Shown here in pieces: positions 19,459 to 29,012 of a DNA stretch of 64,000 nucleotides. The translations under genes were made by a program, and so were the position numbers. The DNA lies in the NCBI RefSeq assembly GCF_008312935.1, contig NZ_VSZO01000005.1:307358-371357 (forward strand), read 5' to 3'. The notes beneath the pieces were generated by a model. It was not told the origin of the DNA. It made no database searches and worked only from the letters and a program-made list of their open reading frames with translations. How positions within the stretch are numbered: the first letter of the stretch is position 1; the number at the start of each line of letters is the position of its first letter. The DNA comes from Roseiconus lacunae (GTDB taxonomy: Bacteria; Planctomycetota; Planctomycetia; Pirellulales; Pirellulaceae).

Positions 19459-19485
19459 GCCGTTTTCGTAGGTGACGAAAAAGGC
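19459..19485. terminator. Hairpin between convergent genes, possible terminator
   Basis: TTTTCGT and ACGAAAA pair perfectly around AGGTG, and outer GCC/GGC extend the stem after one mismatch. Placed between two convergent genes, with A/T runs in the arms, it could end transcription from either side. It is weaker than the terminator at 18207. Confidence 0.4.
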
Positions 19486-19539
19486 CTGCTGATCGTACGG
19501 GTATGACCGCGGGATGTTAAGCATAAGCAGCTCGCGTCA

Positions 19540-20214
19540 CTACCGCTGCGTCAGTCGTTCTGCATCGAGGGAAACGATAGCGACCCCAGCGAAGCCACCG
19601 TCGCGGTCAAAGAGTGGAATGCTGATTTGTACGACCACCCTACCGACGGTGTTATCACGACTCAGTTGTGACACTTCGATTTGTCCACTTTGCGCAGCCT
19701 TTTTGAACTTCGGCTCATCACCTTGAAACCAGTCGCTGGTCCAAGAAGCGACCGCGACGTTGCCACCCCGTGCATCAACGACAAACAATTCTAAGATCAG
19801 TCCGTTGCTCGATTGGCTGAACTGATGAAGGGTTTCAGCGGCAGAGGATCGAGTGTGCGCATTTCTGAATTCACGGTCTTTTCGTGCGGACCAAACGTAC
19901 TCGGCGTAGTCATAACTTTCTCGATTAAGTTCGACTTCGTCGGGCCGCCATGCCTTCCAGCGGTGACGATAAGGTTTCCAATGCCTTCTCGATTGGTTGA
20001 TCTGCTCAAGCTCGGCGATCAGACTCTCATCGTCCTGTAAAAAGGGCCGAACATGCGTTTCGGCATACCGTTTGGCAAGCGTCTTGAAATCGAATTCAGC
20101 AATGTTGGCCGAGGCTTGTGACGATCGCGGTGGATTGGCAGGCAAGCTCGGGCCGGCGAGGAAAATTGCGGTCAGCCCGATCCATCCCGCGACGATTGAG
20201 TTTTGATTTAGCAC
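19540..20214 (-). CDS. Exported Cache/PDC-type sensor protein
   Basis: A 224-residue protein with an N-terminal hydrophobic signal (residues 8-26) and no second membrane segment, so it is likely periplasmic. From about residue 125 it reads like a Cache/PDC sensor fold: LILELFVVDARGGNVAVAS, then SDWFQGDEPKF, and IPLFDRDGGFAGVAIVSLDAE, the usual end of such domains. The start is GTG, 18 bases after the stop of the membrane histidine kinase, so the two are probably cotranscribed. It may detect a small ligand and signal through that kinase. This partnership is inferred from adjacency only. Confidence 0.75.
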   Translation of the reverse strand: MLNQNSIVAGWIGLTAIFLAGPSLPANPPRSSQASANIAEFDFKTLAKRYAETHVRPFLQDDESLIAELEQINQSRRHWKPYRHRWKAWRPDEVELNRESYDYAEYVWSARKDREFRNAHTRSSAAETLHQFSQSSNGLILELFVVDARGGNVAVASWTSDWFQGDEPKFKKAAQSGQIEVSQLSRDNTVGRVVVQISIPLFDRDGGFAGVAIVSLDAERLTQR

Positions 20215-20232
20215 GATTCGTACTTCGGTCGA

Positions 20233-22560
20233 CTAAGAATGGTTAAATGGGAGCATTGGGCCATCGGCGAGCGGAGTATCGAGCGAATTGTCGAGCACAA
20301 CGTTGGCCGGTCCCGTCGCAACACGAAACGGCTCTGGCAGCCCATGGTGACGGAGTGTCTCGATGGTCTGTGTCGCCATTTGGTCGACGGGAAACGTAAA
20401 CGTAATGGTGGTGCCGTGGCCGAGTGCGGATTCGATTTGCATCTCACCGCCGAGCTTCTCACAGGAAGATCGTACGGCTGCCATTCCAACCCCTCGGCCA
20501 CTCGTTTCTGTGACGTGGTCCCGTGTCGATACCCCGTCGAACATCAGAGCCTCGACGAGTTGTTGGTGCGTATTAGCAGGAAGTTTCCGCTGGACAGCCA
20601 ATTGATGAATCCGTTTCCAATCGATGCCCCGTCCGTCATCGGTGAGTTGGACGACAAAGCGGTCATCTTGAATGGTGGTGCTAAGATCGATCTGACCGCT
20701 TTCTGGTTTTTCAAGGCGAACACGTTCTTCGGGGGGCTCCAGCCCGTGGTCGACGGCATTGCGGATGACATGAACGAATGCGGACCAAAATTCACTCCAG
20801 TCATCGGGACATAAGCGGAGATCGCCACCCGTGCAAGTGACGTTGATGTCGCCTTTTCCCATCCGCTTGGCGAGAGCTTCGGCTTGCTCTTTGACACGCT
20901 TCATCCAGATTTCGGTCGGCTCGAGCCGCCATGAAGCCATTCGTGTCGCGATTCGTTCGTGAGGAATACGATTGAGAACCGAGATTACGGTTTCGTTGTA
21001 CTCTTTGCAGTGAACTTCAATTTGGTCGCTGTTGTTACCGATGACGCGATCGATGTATTCTTTGACCGAATCCCAACAAGCGACGAGTCGTTCAAGTCGT
21101 CCATCTTCGGGGAGTTGATGGAGTTCCTCGACGGCCGATTCAATTTCGTGGCAAATGCGGCCGAGTCGTTCGAGACCGAAAATCGACGCGTTACCTTTGA
21201 GAGTATGGATGCGACGGAGAGTCAGGTGAGTATCTTCGGTCGAGTCGCTTTGTAGTGACTTGACCAAGTGATCGGCTTCGCGAAAAAACTCTAAGAACCC
21301 CGATTTGTCTTCGGTGATGCGATGAACGATCGACATCATTTCACGTTGGATCACTTCAAGCTGTTCTTGATGCACCGCGGTCGTGATATCTCGGAAGACG
21401 ACGGCTAGCTTTAATTCGCCGCTGAGGTCACGAATCGGCGTATAGCGAATCGAGAATGTACGTTCATCGTGTTCGAACCGCTGTGGCACTTGATCGAGGG
21501 TGACTTCGATCGGCATGACTTCTTCGAACACCTCTTGGAGCGCGAATTCAGTCCAGTCACCGACCGTCGTGTCGTAACGACGAATGAAATCGGGAAGTGT
21601 TTCTTTTGGCCCCGGATCGGTCAACATTCGTTTCACCGCTCCGGATCGTTCATCGCTAATTGTTAGATTCTTGTCTATCGTAAAGAATCCTTCTTCGACC
21701 GAATCGAGAAGCGTTTGAATGTCTCTGTTTCGATCGGTCAGTTGCTTCAATGTGACCTGTGAGGTTTTGATCGCGCTATTGAGGACTGCCGCGATTTCAC
21801 CAAACTCACCTTCAGATACAATGTTCAGTCGGGCTTCGAGGTTTCCTTTGGCGACTTGTTTGAGGGTTTGTAGCGTCCACGCGACATGGGTCAGAATCCG
21901 ACGTGACAGCAGATAGCCGAGAAGCAATCCGATGCCTGCGATCAAGATGTTGCCGACCAGCAGACAAAGCTTTGAGGTGTGGAGTGCTTGGGCGGCTGAC
22001 TGTTTCTGGCGGCTGACCCGGTCTTTATGGTAGGCCTTAAATTCTGAAACGCTGTCGAACACTTTCTGATGAAGCGGTGGTACCGTTTGTTCAAACAGTT
22101 GGTGGGCGTCTTCGGTTGCGAATACCGTGCATTCGTCTAGCAGACGCCAAATCGGAAGATGCGTTTCGACAAGTCGAGGCGTATGTTCTGCGATCGCGAT
22201 CGCTTTTTCTTTTCCCGGGGACGGAAGCGGCAACCGTTCAAGGCGGTGGGTCGCGGCGAGCAGACGTTGACCTTGTTGCCTCGCTTCCGCCAGATACTGT
22301 TGACGTTTGTCGAGGTCGTAGACCGCGACGGCTTTCAGGGTGGCGACGCCCATTTTCGTGAGCGCGAGCTCCGCATCGGATGAGGCCTGAGTGGCCGGGA
22401 TGCTTCCCGCAACGATCTCGTCAAGATTCGTTTCTACACGTTTGTATGCAAGTAAACAGACAAGTGTCGCGACCATCATCAGTACGACTGGGGTAACGAC
22501 GATAGTCAGGATTGCGAAACTGGTTCGCTGTAGAATTCGAAAGGGCGAGGGCAACGGCAT
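20233..22560 (-). CDS. Membrane CheA-like histidine kinase (HAMP-PAS-Hpt-HATPase)
   Basis: A 775-residue sensor kinase. It has a transmembrane helix at about 15-38, a periplasmic four-helix-type region, a second helix (about 203-225), a HAMP linker, a PAS-like domain (SVEEGFFTIDKNLTIS), an Hpt domain with the phospho-acceptor H452 in IHTLKGNASIF, and a CheA-type ATPase (HVIRNAVDHGLEPPEER, DDGRGIDW, SGRGVGMAAV). No CheW-like domain follows the ATPase. The open frame reaches 22722, but the ATG at 22560 begins just ahead of the first membrane helix and is preferred. No response regulator gene is adjacent. The next gene encodes an exported Cache protein. Confidence 0.88.
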   Translation of the reverse strand: MPLPSPFRILQRTSFAILTIVVTPVVLMMVATLVCLLAYKRVETNLDEIVAGSIPATQASSDAELALTKMGVATLKAVAVYDLDKRQQYLAEARQQGQRLLAATHRLERLPLPSPGKEKAIAIAEHTPRLVETHLPIWRLLDECTVFATEDAHQLFEQTVPPLHQKVFDSVSEFKAYHKDRVSRQKQSAAQALHTSKLCLLVGNILIAGIGLLLGYLLSRRILTHVAWTLQTLKQVAKGNLEARLNIVSEGEFGEIAAVLNSAIKTSQVTLKQLTDRNRDIQTLLDSVEEGFFTIDKNLTISDERSGAVKRMLTDPGPKETLPDFIRRYDTTVGDWTEFALQEVFEEVMPIEVTLDQVPQRFEHDERTFSIRYTPIRDLSGELKLAVVFRDITTAVHQEQLEVIQREMMSIVHRITEDKSGFLEFFREADHLVKSLQSDSTEDTHLTLRRIHTLKGNASIFGLERLGRICHEIESAVEELHQLPEDGRLERLVACWDSVKEYIDRVIGNNSDQIEVHCKEYNETVISVLNRIPHERIATRMASWRLEPTEIWMKRVKEQAEALAKRMGKGDINVTCTGGDLRLCPDDWSEFWSAFVHVIRNAVDHGLEPPEERVRLEKPESGQIDLSTTIQDDRFVVQLTDDGRGIDWKRIHQLAVQRKLPANTHQQLVEALMFDGVSTRDHVTETSGRGVGMAAVRSSCEKLGGEMQIESALGHGTTITFTFPVDQMATQTIETLRHHGLPEPFRVATGPANVVLDNSLDTPLADGPMLPFNHS

Positions 22561-22994
22561 GGAAGCATAAATCGTGGAGCAAAGGCAGCTATTGATCGAT
22601 ACTACCTTGCGGTGAGCAGTTGACGCCAGAAAGGGGGAAAGACGACGTGGAACTTCGTCTATCTGTCGGCAAACAGTCAAATCGAATTCGGGCAGACAAA
22701 CGAGCGGGAACCGCTCAGCCAATCCGGTGGACGTTTCGACCGCGTATACGAACTGTGCAATTTTTTGCGCAAATGGTGCGGTGGTTTCGCAGGACCGACG
22801 CGTTTGATGGTGACGGTCGATGAGTCCGTCTTCGCTCGGGAAACCGCATTCCAGAATTCGTCAAGTGGCTGTGGGGCAGACGCCTACTTGTCGCTGTGAA
22901 CCGCAGCAACGGTTCTGTGTTTGCGGTTTCCTGGGATTTTTATCCGACGATTGATCTCTCGATTTTGACGTGGCACATGGGTGGACGTTGAACC
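22561..22994. other. 434-base intergenic region
   Basis: Upstream region shared by the divergent kinase (minus) and small hypothetical (plus) genes. Short open frames here have no protein-like features. No clear promoter or repeat was recognised. Confidence 0.4.
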
Positions 22995-23294
22995 GTGTCG
23001 TGTAGAGTCTTAAAGCTCAACTTCGGCTGTGGCTATTCGGCAAGCGATGTTGATCGATGTAATACTGTGATCGGGAGATTCCTTGGCGAACGACAAGGCT
23101 GTATCGATGAACCAGCGATCTTCGATGCGGTGAAGTTTGTCGTTAAGCAGTTGAATAAACTGAACGGAAGTTGTGACGGATGCTTGATCGAGACCGATCA
23201 TCGGGCAGACCTGTGTGAGCTGATTTTGACTGCATCCAAAGAGCGTGGGCTCGCAACGGACGAGGATGTGACAGAGCGTTGGCGGGAGTGTTGA
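22995..23294 (+). CDS. Small hypothetical protein (99 aa)
   Basis: Not a family I can name. The GTG-started frame encodes a 99-residue soluble protein with amphipathic helices in its second half (FDAVKFVVKQLNKLNG, LCELILTASKERGLA) and an acidic end (DEDVTERWREC). Five cysteines occur, two of them in GSCDGC. The helix pattern and the next small gene 33 bases downstream in the same direction support it. A shorter minus-strand frame over the same bases looks less protein-like. Confidence 0.5.
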   Translation: MSCRVLKLNFGCGYSASDVDRCNTVIGRFLGERQGCIDEPAIFDAVKFVVKQLNKLNGSCDGCLIETDHRADLCELILTASKERGLATDEDVTERWREC

Positions 23295-23327
23295 CGTATC
23301 CCAGACGTTCGCTGGAGAAGCGACATC

Positions 23328-23789
23328 ATGGCGGAGCTTTTTCTAATCATTGGTTTGATGATTCTGGGGTGCGGCCTTGGTTTCATGCTTGCGGCGGTCG
23401 CGGCCTTTTCGTTTCTTCAAACGGTTTTGATGGTCGTCGCTTGTGGTCTCGCGGGGCTGGTCACAGGTTATGGCACACTGGCGATGGAGGGGCGTTGGCT
23501 GAGAAGAAATCGGAGCCGTTTGGCGGATTGTCATGCCGTAAAGCGAAACGCGTCCTCTAAAACAGCTCGTGTTCCCGCTTCAATTCACGTTCCTTTTAAG
23601 TCACGCTTGAACCGGTTTCTAAACCGTAGCGATTCGCATGCCGAGCATGAACGGTCTGATCCCAGGTCGGCGATGCCATTTTGGAGCCGATTTCGAATAC
23701 ATGCAGGTCAGCCACCGAAATCGGTCGCCGAGATACGCCGAATTCTCATGCTCATTCGACGGATCTTGCGGAAAACCGATGACCGGTGA
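23328..23789 (+). CDS. Small membrane protein, hypothetical (153 aa)
   Basis: Not recognised. Residues 3-52 contain two hydrophobic segments (LFLIIGLMILGCGLGFMLAAV and TVLMVVACGLAGLVTGYGTLA, approximately). The remainder is strongly basic, rich in Arg/Lys/Ser, and would lie in the cytoplasm. The ATG is unambiguous. The basic tail could contact nucleic acid or phospholipid, but no motif supports a function. Confidence 0.5.
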   Translation: MAELFLIIGLMILGCGLGFMLAAVAAFSFLQTVLMVVACGLAGLVTGYGTLAMEGRWLRRNRSRLADCHAVKRNASSKTARVPASIHVPFKSRLNRFLNRSDSHAEHERSDPRSAMPFWSRFRIHAGQPPKSVAEIRRILMLIRRILRKTDDR

Positions 23790-23867
23790 CTCGGCAAAGC
23801 CGTCGCGGCAAAAATTCCCGGGATAACGCCAGTGAACGATGACCTCGCGTCATACAAGGTTCGCTTC

Positions 23868-25370
23868 TCAATCGGATTGAGAGTTCTCTGGTAGCGAATC
23901 GGCTGTTATGGCGTTTTCTGGGATCCAACCGGATTTGTCTCTCTGCCGTTTAATTGCCCAGGCTTGCTGAGAAACTTTGATGCGTTGCTCCGATCGACCG
24001 TTCAGAGGCCAATTGGGATCGGGCCTGTGGGCTTTGGCGAAGATCGATTCTGCTTTGGAAACGATGCCAGGATGTTTCGCGGCGATATTACGGGATTCAC
24101 CAGGATCGCGGTCGAGGTTATAGACTTCGATCGGTTTGTCAAATCCGTTTCGGACGGCTTTCCACGAACCAAATCGAGCCGCTTGAGAAGGCAGATTGCC
24201 TTCGTGCAGTTCCCAGTAGAAGTAGTCACGTTGAGGTGCGTCACCGCCTTTGAAAAAACTGACCAGGGAATGACCATCGGTTTCGTATCCTTGTGGAACG
24301 TTCGCGCCGGACAATTCAACAAACGTTGGCATTAGGTCCCAAAACGCCCAGGGTTGATCACTCACCCTACCTGCGGGGACGGCGCCTGGCCACCATGCGA
24401 TCGCGGCTTGTCGTAGCGCACCTTCGTACATGCCACGCTTGAAACCACGAAGACCATTGCTCGCTTGGTCAAAACGTTTTCCGATTTCGGATTGGCTATT
24501 GAACGACGAACCATTGTCGCCGGAGAAAACGACCAGAGTGTTTTCTGCAATGCCGGTATCTCGAAGTGTTTGCAGAAGTTGACCGACATCGGAGTCTGTT
24601 CGCGTAACTTGGGCGGCATAGCTTTTTTGTTTTAGCGTCCAAGGTTTGTCAGCGTACTCACCCAAGTCATCGATTTCGTGTCGGCCATGTGGCAGGGTGA
24701 TTGCGTAAAAGAGCATGAACGGTTCGTCCGCATGATCTTTGACCCATCGGATCATGGCGTCCTGGATCAACGTTTGGGCGTAGGTTTTTCCGATGGTGCG
24801 TCCGTCGTTACCGGGTAAGGCGAACGGTTGAGCGTCGTCGTACAGGTACGTTGGGAAGTACGAATGGGCGTGGCGTTGGCAGTTGTATCCGAAGAAGCGG
24901 TCCACACCTTGGCGAAAAGGATCACCGGTGGTTTCGAAAAAGCCCATTCCCCATTTCCCAAAAGTCGATGTCGCATAACCGGCTGACTTAGCGACTTCGG
25001 CGATCGTGACAACGTCGGTCGGGAGCGGTAGTTGGCCTTCCGGTGGAACTTCATAGTTGCCTCGAACGGGGCAGTGCCCGCTGTGCAACCCGGTGAAGAA
25101 GGAAGAGCGACTGGGAGCGCAGACCGTGGTGCCGCAGTAGGCTTGGGTGTAACGCGTGCCTTCGGCGGCCATCCGGTCCAGGTGCGGTGTCGCGATCAGT
25201 TGCTGTCCGTAGCACCCCAGGTCTCCCTGGGCCACGTCATCGCTGAGAATGAAGACAAAATTGGGGCGGTCGGCGAGCACACGCTGCGGAATGGTCAAGG
25301 GCACGAGGATCGCACTGCAAAGTGCGACGAGGAGAAAGAAAACCCGAAGGTGTGGTGTGGGGTAATGCAT
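23868..25370 (-). CDS. Exported sulfatase, Cys-type (arylsulfatase family S1)
   Basis: Hydrolyses sulfate esters, probably of algal or other sulfated polysaccharide, outside the cytoplasm. The 500-residue protein begins with a signal peptide (hydrophobic 9-27, AxA-like site at VLADRP). [19 protein letters not shown] supplies the metal aspartates, and C84-A-P-S-R is the sulfatase consensus whose cysteine is converted to formylglycine. GKWGMG, LPHGRHE and FSGDNGSS match later conserved blocks. A GTG at 25400 is possible; ATG 25370 is preferred. It is divergent from the PEP-CTERM gene with 126 bases between the starts. Abundant sulfatases are typical of marine planctomycetes. Confidence 0.93.
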   Translation of the reverse strand: MHYPTPHLRVFFLLVALCSAILVPLTIPQRVLADRPNFVFILSDDVAQGDLGCYGQQLIATPHLDRMAAEGTRYTQAYCGTTVCAPSRSSFFTGLHSGHCPVRGNYEVPPEGQLPLPTDVVTIAEVAKSAGYATSTFGKWGMGFFETTGDPFRQGVDRFFGYNCQRHAHSYFPTYLYDDAQPFALPGNDGRTIGKTYAQTLIQDAMIRWVKDHADEPFMLFYAITLPHGRHEIDDLGEYADKPWTLKQKSYAAQVTRTDSDVGQLLQTLRDTGIAENTLVVFSGDNGSSFNSQSEIGKRFDQASNGLRGFKRGMYEGALRQAAIAWWPGAVPAGRVSDQPWAFWDLMPTFVELSGANVPQGYETDGHSLVSFFKGGDAPQRDYFYWELHEGNLPSQAARFGSWKAVRNGFDKPIEVYNLDRDPGESRNIAAKHPGIVSKAESIFAKAHRPDPNWPLNGRSEQRIKVSQQAWAIKRQRDKSGWIPENAITADSLPENSQSD

Positions 25371-25496
25371 CGGCGTAGGTCTGGGTGGGGTGTGAGTCAC
25401 CGCGTCTTGGAAAACAATGAGTCGCGGTGGACAGGCAGAGTATCTAAACTAGGGGCTCTTCTCATCCCTCGCAAATACTTCTCCCAAGGGTTTCCA

Positions 25497-26135
25497 ATGA
25501 TTCGATTGATCATGGCCATTCTGGCGATGTCGATTTTGTACGATTCGACGAAAGCAGATGTTGTGACCTTGCCGGACGGAGAAGACTTGGTCCCTGTGGA
25601 CGAAGCCCTGAACGAATACGAATTCGCTGATAGTTACCTGACGCCTTCGCAGCTGGGAGCGTTTGGGATCGGAGACACGATTGTGGAAGGATCCATCTTG
25701 AATGCGAGTATGAGTGACGAGGATGCGTTCACGTTTCGCATTGCCCCGGGGACGCAGCTCGAGTCGATCACATTGGATTACGCCACTGGAGCGACGCGGC
25801 ATTTCTTCGGTTTGGATACTGGGACCTCGCTCACCTTTCCGGAGAATTATGACGGACAATCACTGTTGGTCGCACACCTGTTCTCGGACAGCGACAGTGG
25901 AGCGGATTTATTGACCATTAACACTCCGGGTGACAATTACAACTCTATCGCGCCCCCGGGACCGCTTGGGGCAGGCGATTATTCGGTGTGGATACGCGAG
26001 ACGGACTTAGAGGATTTTGACTACTCGATGACTTTTCGAGTTTCTGCGGTCGCGATCCCTGAGCCTTCTGCATTGGCGGCGCTGGTCAGTGGCGGCGTCG
26101 TTGTTGTACTGCGACGCCGGTCTCGACAATCGTGA
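25497..26135 (+). CDS. PEP-CTERM exported protein
   Basis: A 212-residue exported protein with a signal peptide (MIRLIMAILAMSILYDSTKA) and a C-terminal sorting signal made of IPEPSAL, a hydrophobic helix and RRRSRQ. This is the PEP-CTERM tripartite signal handled by exosortase-type enzymes and linked to exopolysaccharide. The body is acidic and beta-rich (DEDAFTFRIAPGTQL, GDYSVWIRETD), like a pre-peptidase C-terminal or lectin-like fold. The frame is open up to 25032 through the antisense of the sulfatase, but the signal peptide fixes the start at 25497. Confidence 0.88.
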   Translation: MIRLIMAILAMSILYDSTKADVVTLPDGEDLVPVDEALNEYEFADSYLTPSQLGAFGIGDTIVEGSILNASMSDEDAFTFRIAPGTQLESITLDYATGATRHFFGLDTGTSLTFPENYDGQSLLVAHLFSDSDSGADLLTINTPGDNYNSIAPPGPLGAGDYSVWIRETDLEDFDYSMTFRVSAVAIPEPSALAALVSGGVVVVLRRRSRQS

Positions 26136-26241
26136 TCGTAATCGCAGCGGGTGTGCGGACGAGATTGAAGAGCTAACGTCGGCCAGTCGAGCGAACGAAG
26201 CTGTTTTAAATAGCAGCTGTTTATCTGTTGCACTGAACGCC

Positions 26242-27564
26242 TCACTGAGGTCGTGCAGTCACGATCAGGCCTTCAACCGCTCGGCCACGTTCCATTCTGA
26301 GAGTGTCTTTGACGATGCTCGTTACTCGAAGCCCGGCCTGTGTGACGGCCGATTCGACGTACACTTCGTTGTGTTGGTAGCGACCGTTGGGCAGTAGCCG
26401 ATAATCGTGATCAAGGTTGGCTTGTTCGTCTTCGTGAACGAGGGCTAGGTTTTCAGCCGTGAACACCAATGTTCCGGTAGGGCTGCAACATCCCGCGGCA
26501 GCAACGAGCACCTCGTTGAGGTCGCCAAAATAGCAGAGCGTGTCGCCGATCGCGATCAGATCGAAATGATCGTCAATCGACTTTAGAAATGCTGTCAGTT
26601 CGCTTTCGACCAAACGATCATACAGACCCGTTTGGTCAGCCAGTTTTAACATGTCGGGCGACAGGTCGATGCCGGTAAGAGACTTGGCGAAGGGGCGAAG
26701 CACCGGAGCGCACAACCCAGTCCCGCAACCGGCGTCGAGAACGATAGAGCTGCCATCCGGTTCGTATTCGTTTGACTCGATCGCTTGGCGAATCAACTCG
26801 GGAACACCGTACCTAATCCGACGAAGTTGTTTTTCGTAAGAGGATGCAAAGGTTTCATCAAACGTATTGAGAACATAGTCGTCGTCACACCGCGGAGGGA
26901 CATGTTCGCCCGTGATTCCCGCGATCATATGCCGCGGGATCGGATTATCGGGCTCGTGTTCGAGCCACTCCCGCCAGACGCGGAGGGCATCGTCGTATTC
27001 GGTGAGGCCGGCAAACGTGCGGCCCAAGTTATCACGCGCCGAACTGAAGTTTGGTTCCAGTTCGATCGCCTTTTCGAAAGCGGCGATGCAGGCTTTGTAG
27101 TCGCCGATATCCTCCAGCACGTTGGCAAAATTGAATTGTACGATCGCTTCGTCGGGGAAACGCTCGGCAACCTCCCGAAAGTGCTCCGCCGCCTCATCGG
27201 TTTGTTCTTCGAGGACGAGACAGTTGCCGAGATTGTTGAGTGCTTCGAGCATGTCCGGTTCGATCGCCAGAGCGGCTCGGTAGGCATCGATCGCTTCGCC
27301 GGTTCGTTCGAGGTTGCTCAGCAGCAGTCCATGGTTGTAGCGGTAGGTCGCCGAGTTGGGTTGCAGCTCAATCGCACGCTCAAAACAAGGCAACGCTGTT
27401 TCAAGGTCGCCGGACTGGGCGTGTAAGATACCACGCAGGTACCAAGCCGGTGCGTGGTCGGGACTGTCGGCAAGTACAGTCTCGCAAATCTGTTCGGCTC
27501 GCCGTTGCTCGCCTTGGCGGAGTGCATCGAACGCATCCCTGAGTGGCGTGGGGGACTCCGTCAT
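26242..27564 (-). CDS. TPR-repeat SAM-dependent methyltransferase
   Basis: A 440-residue fusion protein. Residues 1 to about 215 hold five or six TPR units (APAWYLRGILHAQSGDLETA, EALNNLGNCLVLEEQTDEAA and others). A linker with FDETFASSYEKQLRRIRY leads to a class I methyltransferase with motif I VLDAGCGTGLCAPVL near residue 277, followed by GIDLSPDMLKLA and DLIAIGDTLCYFGD. The TPRs probably choose a protein or glycan substrate, which cannot be predicted. TTG 27594 is possible, but ATG 27564 gives a compact N-terminus. Confidence 0.87.
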   Translation of the reverse strand: MTESPTPLRDAFDALRQGEQRRAEQICETVLADSPDHAPAWYLRGILHAQSGDLETALPCFERAIELQPNSATYRYNHGLLLSNLERTGEAIDAYRAALAIEPDMLEALNNLGNCLVLEEQTDEAAEHFREVAERFPDEAIVQFNFANVLEDIGDYKACIAAFEKAIELEPNFSSARDNLGRTFAGLTEYDDALRVWREWLEHEPDNPIPRHMIAGITGEHVPPRCDDDYVLNTFDETFASSYEKQLRRIRYGVPELIRQAIESNEYEPDGSSIVLDAGCGTGLCAPVLRPFAKSLTGIDLSPDMLKLADQTGLYDRLVESELTAFLKSIDDHFDLIAIGDTLCYFGDLNEVLVAAAGCCSPTGTLVFTAENLALVHEDEQANLDHDYRLLPNGRYQHNEVYVESAVTQAGLRVTSIVKDTLRMERGRAVEGLIVTARPQ

Positions 27565-27870
27565 GGTCGGCTCCGGAAGAGAAGATCGGGTCAAGGCGGT
27601 GGTGAAGTGTCGGGCCGTAGCGGCAACGGTCGCGTACCTCGGGGGTAAGCGGCACGTCGCAGAGGGCGTTGCAGTTCGAGAGGACTAACCGATGCTCAAA
27701 CGCTTGCTCCGCTACCTGAAAAGAAGACGAATCGAGAGTTTATTGTATCGATTTGAACTCGGGTTGTGATCATCAGCCATAGGCGTGGGACGCGTGTACC
27801 GCGGCACAACTGTCGCGATGGATTAATACTCAAATCCAAAATCAAGAGAGTTCGTAGCGCAAGATGCGGT

Positions 27871-28632
27871 CTAGATCTTCAAATCCCAGGCTTTCATTTC
27901 TTCGGTGGCACCGTGATCGGTCATGTCGAACTGCAAGCACGAAAGCGTGACGTTGCCACGACGTAGTTCGGTGACGTCGGTTTGTTCTTTCGGTGGTTCG
28001 TCGGGTTCCTGCCAGAGTGCCCAGTAGTAATCGCGACCACCGGGATCTTGGCGTTTTTCGTAGCGGTTGCCGTATTGTGCCAATCCCATCGGAACGATCG
28101 ATAGCTCGGTCGGCGATTCGGTCGCTTGGGTTGGAATATTCAAATTGAAGAGTTTTCCCTGGGCGTCGGGGTTCTTTGCGATGCCGCTAATCACGTTTTT
28201 GGCGATCACCGCTGCCGACTGAAAATCTGCATCGGGATCGTACTCCAAAGAAACCGCGACGCTGGTGGTCCCGAAAAACGCGCCCTCGATCGCCGCGGCA
28301 ACGGTGCCGCTGTAGAGCACGTTGATACCCGCATTCAGTCCGCTGTTGATTCCACTGACGACGAGGTCAACCGGATCATCTCGTAGAAGTTCGGCGATCG
28401 CGAGTTTAACACAGTCGGCCGGACTACCTTCGACGGCCCAAGCCCAATGGCGACCGTCGCGGTGAATCGATTTGCCGACCAGCGGCGTCAGATAGGTGAT
28501 TGAGTGCCCGACGCCGGATTGTTCGGTCGCCGGCGCGATCACGATCACTTCGCCGAGATGCCGCAATTGTTGTTCGAGAGCGGCGAGGCCTGGGGCAAAT
28601 ACCCCGTCATCGTTGGTCAATAGAATTCGCAT
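27871..28632 (-). CDS. surE: 5'/3'-nucleotidase SurE
   Basis: A metal-dependent phosphatase acting on nucleoside monophosphates, linked to stationary-phase survival. The 253-residue protein opens with MRILLTNDDGVFAPGL, whose paired aspartates bind the divalent metal, and continues with PATEQSGVGHSIT and VVSGINSGLNAG, both conserved SurE blocks. Length is normal. It stands alone on the minus strand with its start facing guaA across about 380 bases. Confidence 0.95.
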   Translation of the reverse strand: MRILLTNDDGVFAPGLAALEQQLRHLGEVIVIAPATEQSGVGHSITYLTPLVGKSIHRDGRHWAWAVEGSPADCVKLAIAELLRDDPVDLVVSGINSGLNAGINVLYSGTVAAAIEGAFFGTTSVAVSLEYDPDADFQSAAVIAKNVISGIAKNPDAQGKLFNLNIPTQATESPTELSIVPMGLAQYGNRYEKRQDPGGRDYYWALWQEPDEPPKEQTDVTELRRGNVTLSCLQFDMTDHGATEEMKAWDLKI

Positions 28633-29012
28633 GATGGTGGTGGCAAGAAAGCTTGGTGGTTAGTAAAGAGTTGTTTGCGAGGGAAAACGTAGGGCGACGG
28701 ATCGGATACCAATGGGACGACTTCCTGCCGACCGAGACGAAACATCCCGTTCGAGCGATCGCCGGCGAATTCGGTCTGGACGGTGTTGATCCGCCGCTCA
28801 TTTCGCACGTCCAGATTGTCGCGATCGCGAGGGTGGTGAAAAGGCTGGCTGGTACGGTGACTGACTTGCCCCGTAGCGCCAATCGATGACTTTCGGCCGA
28901 ACAGGGAGAAACCTTGGTGGTTAGCCCCTTGGGTATTTTCGAAGCATTTTCTAAACTCCACCTTTGGCATTGACGATGCCGCTTCGGTTTCCTTAACCCA
29001 ACTGACGCCCGC
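28633..29012. other. 380-base region between divergent surE and guaA
   Basis: It must hold promoters for surE (minus) and guaA (plus), but no strong -35/-10 pair or riboswitch could be identified. Open frames crossing it on the minus strand run into guaA antisense and look non-coding. Confidence 0.45.

Noticed and set aside
20239..20814. 191-codon plus-strand frame
   Set aside because: Antisense to the CheA-like kinase ATPase domain; no independent protein-like features.
25032..25496. N-terminal extension of the PEP-CTERM protein
   Set aside because: This part is antisense to the sulfatase start and precedes a clear signal peptide beginning at 25497.
26785..27426. 213-codon plus-strand frame
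   Set aside because: Antisense to the TPR region of the methyltransferase; the periodic pattern comes from the repeats on the other strand.
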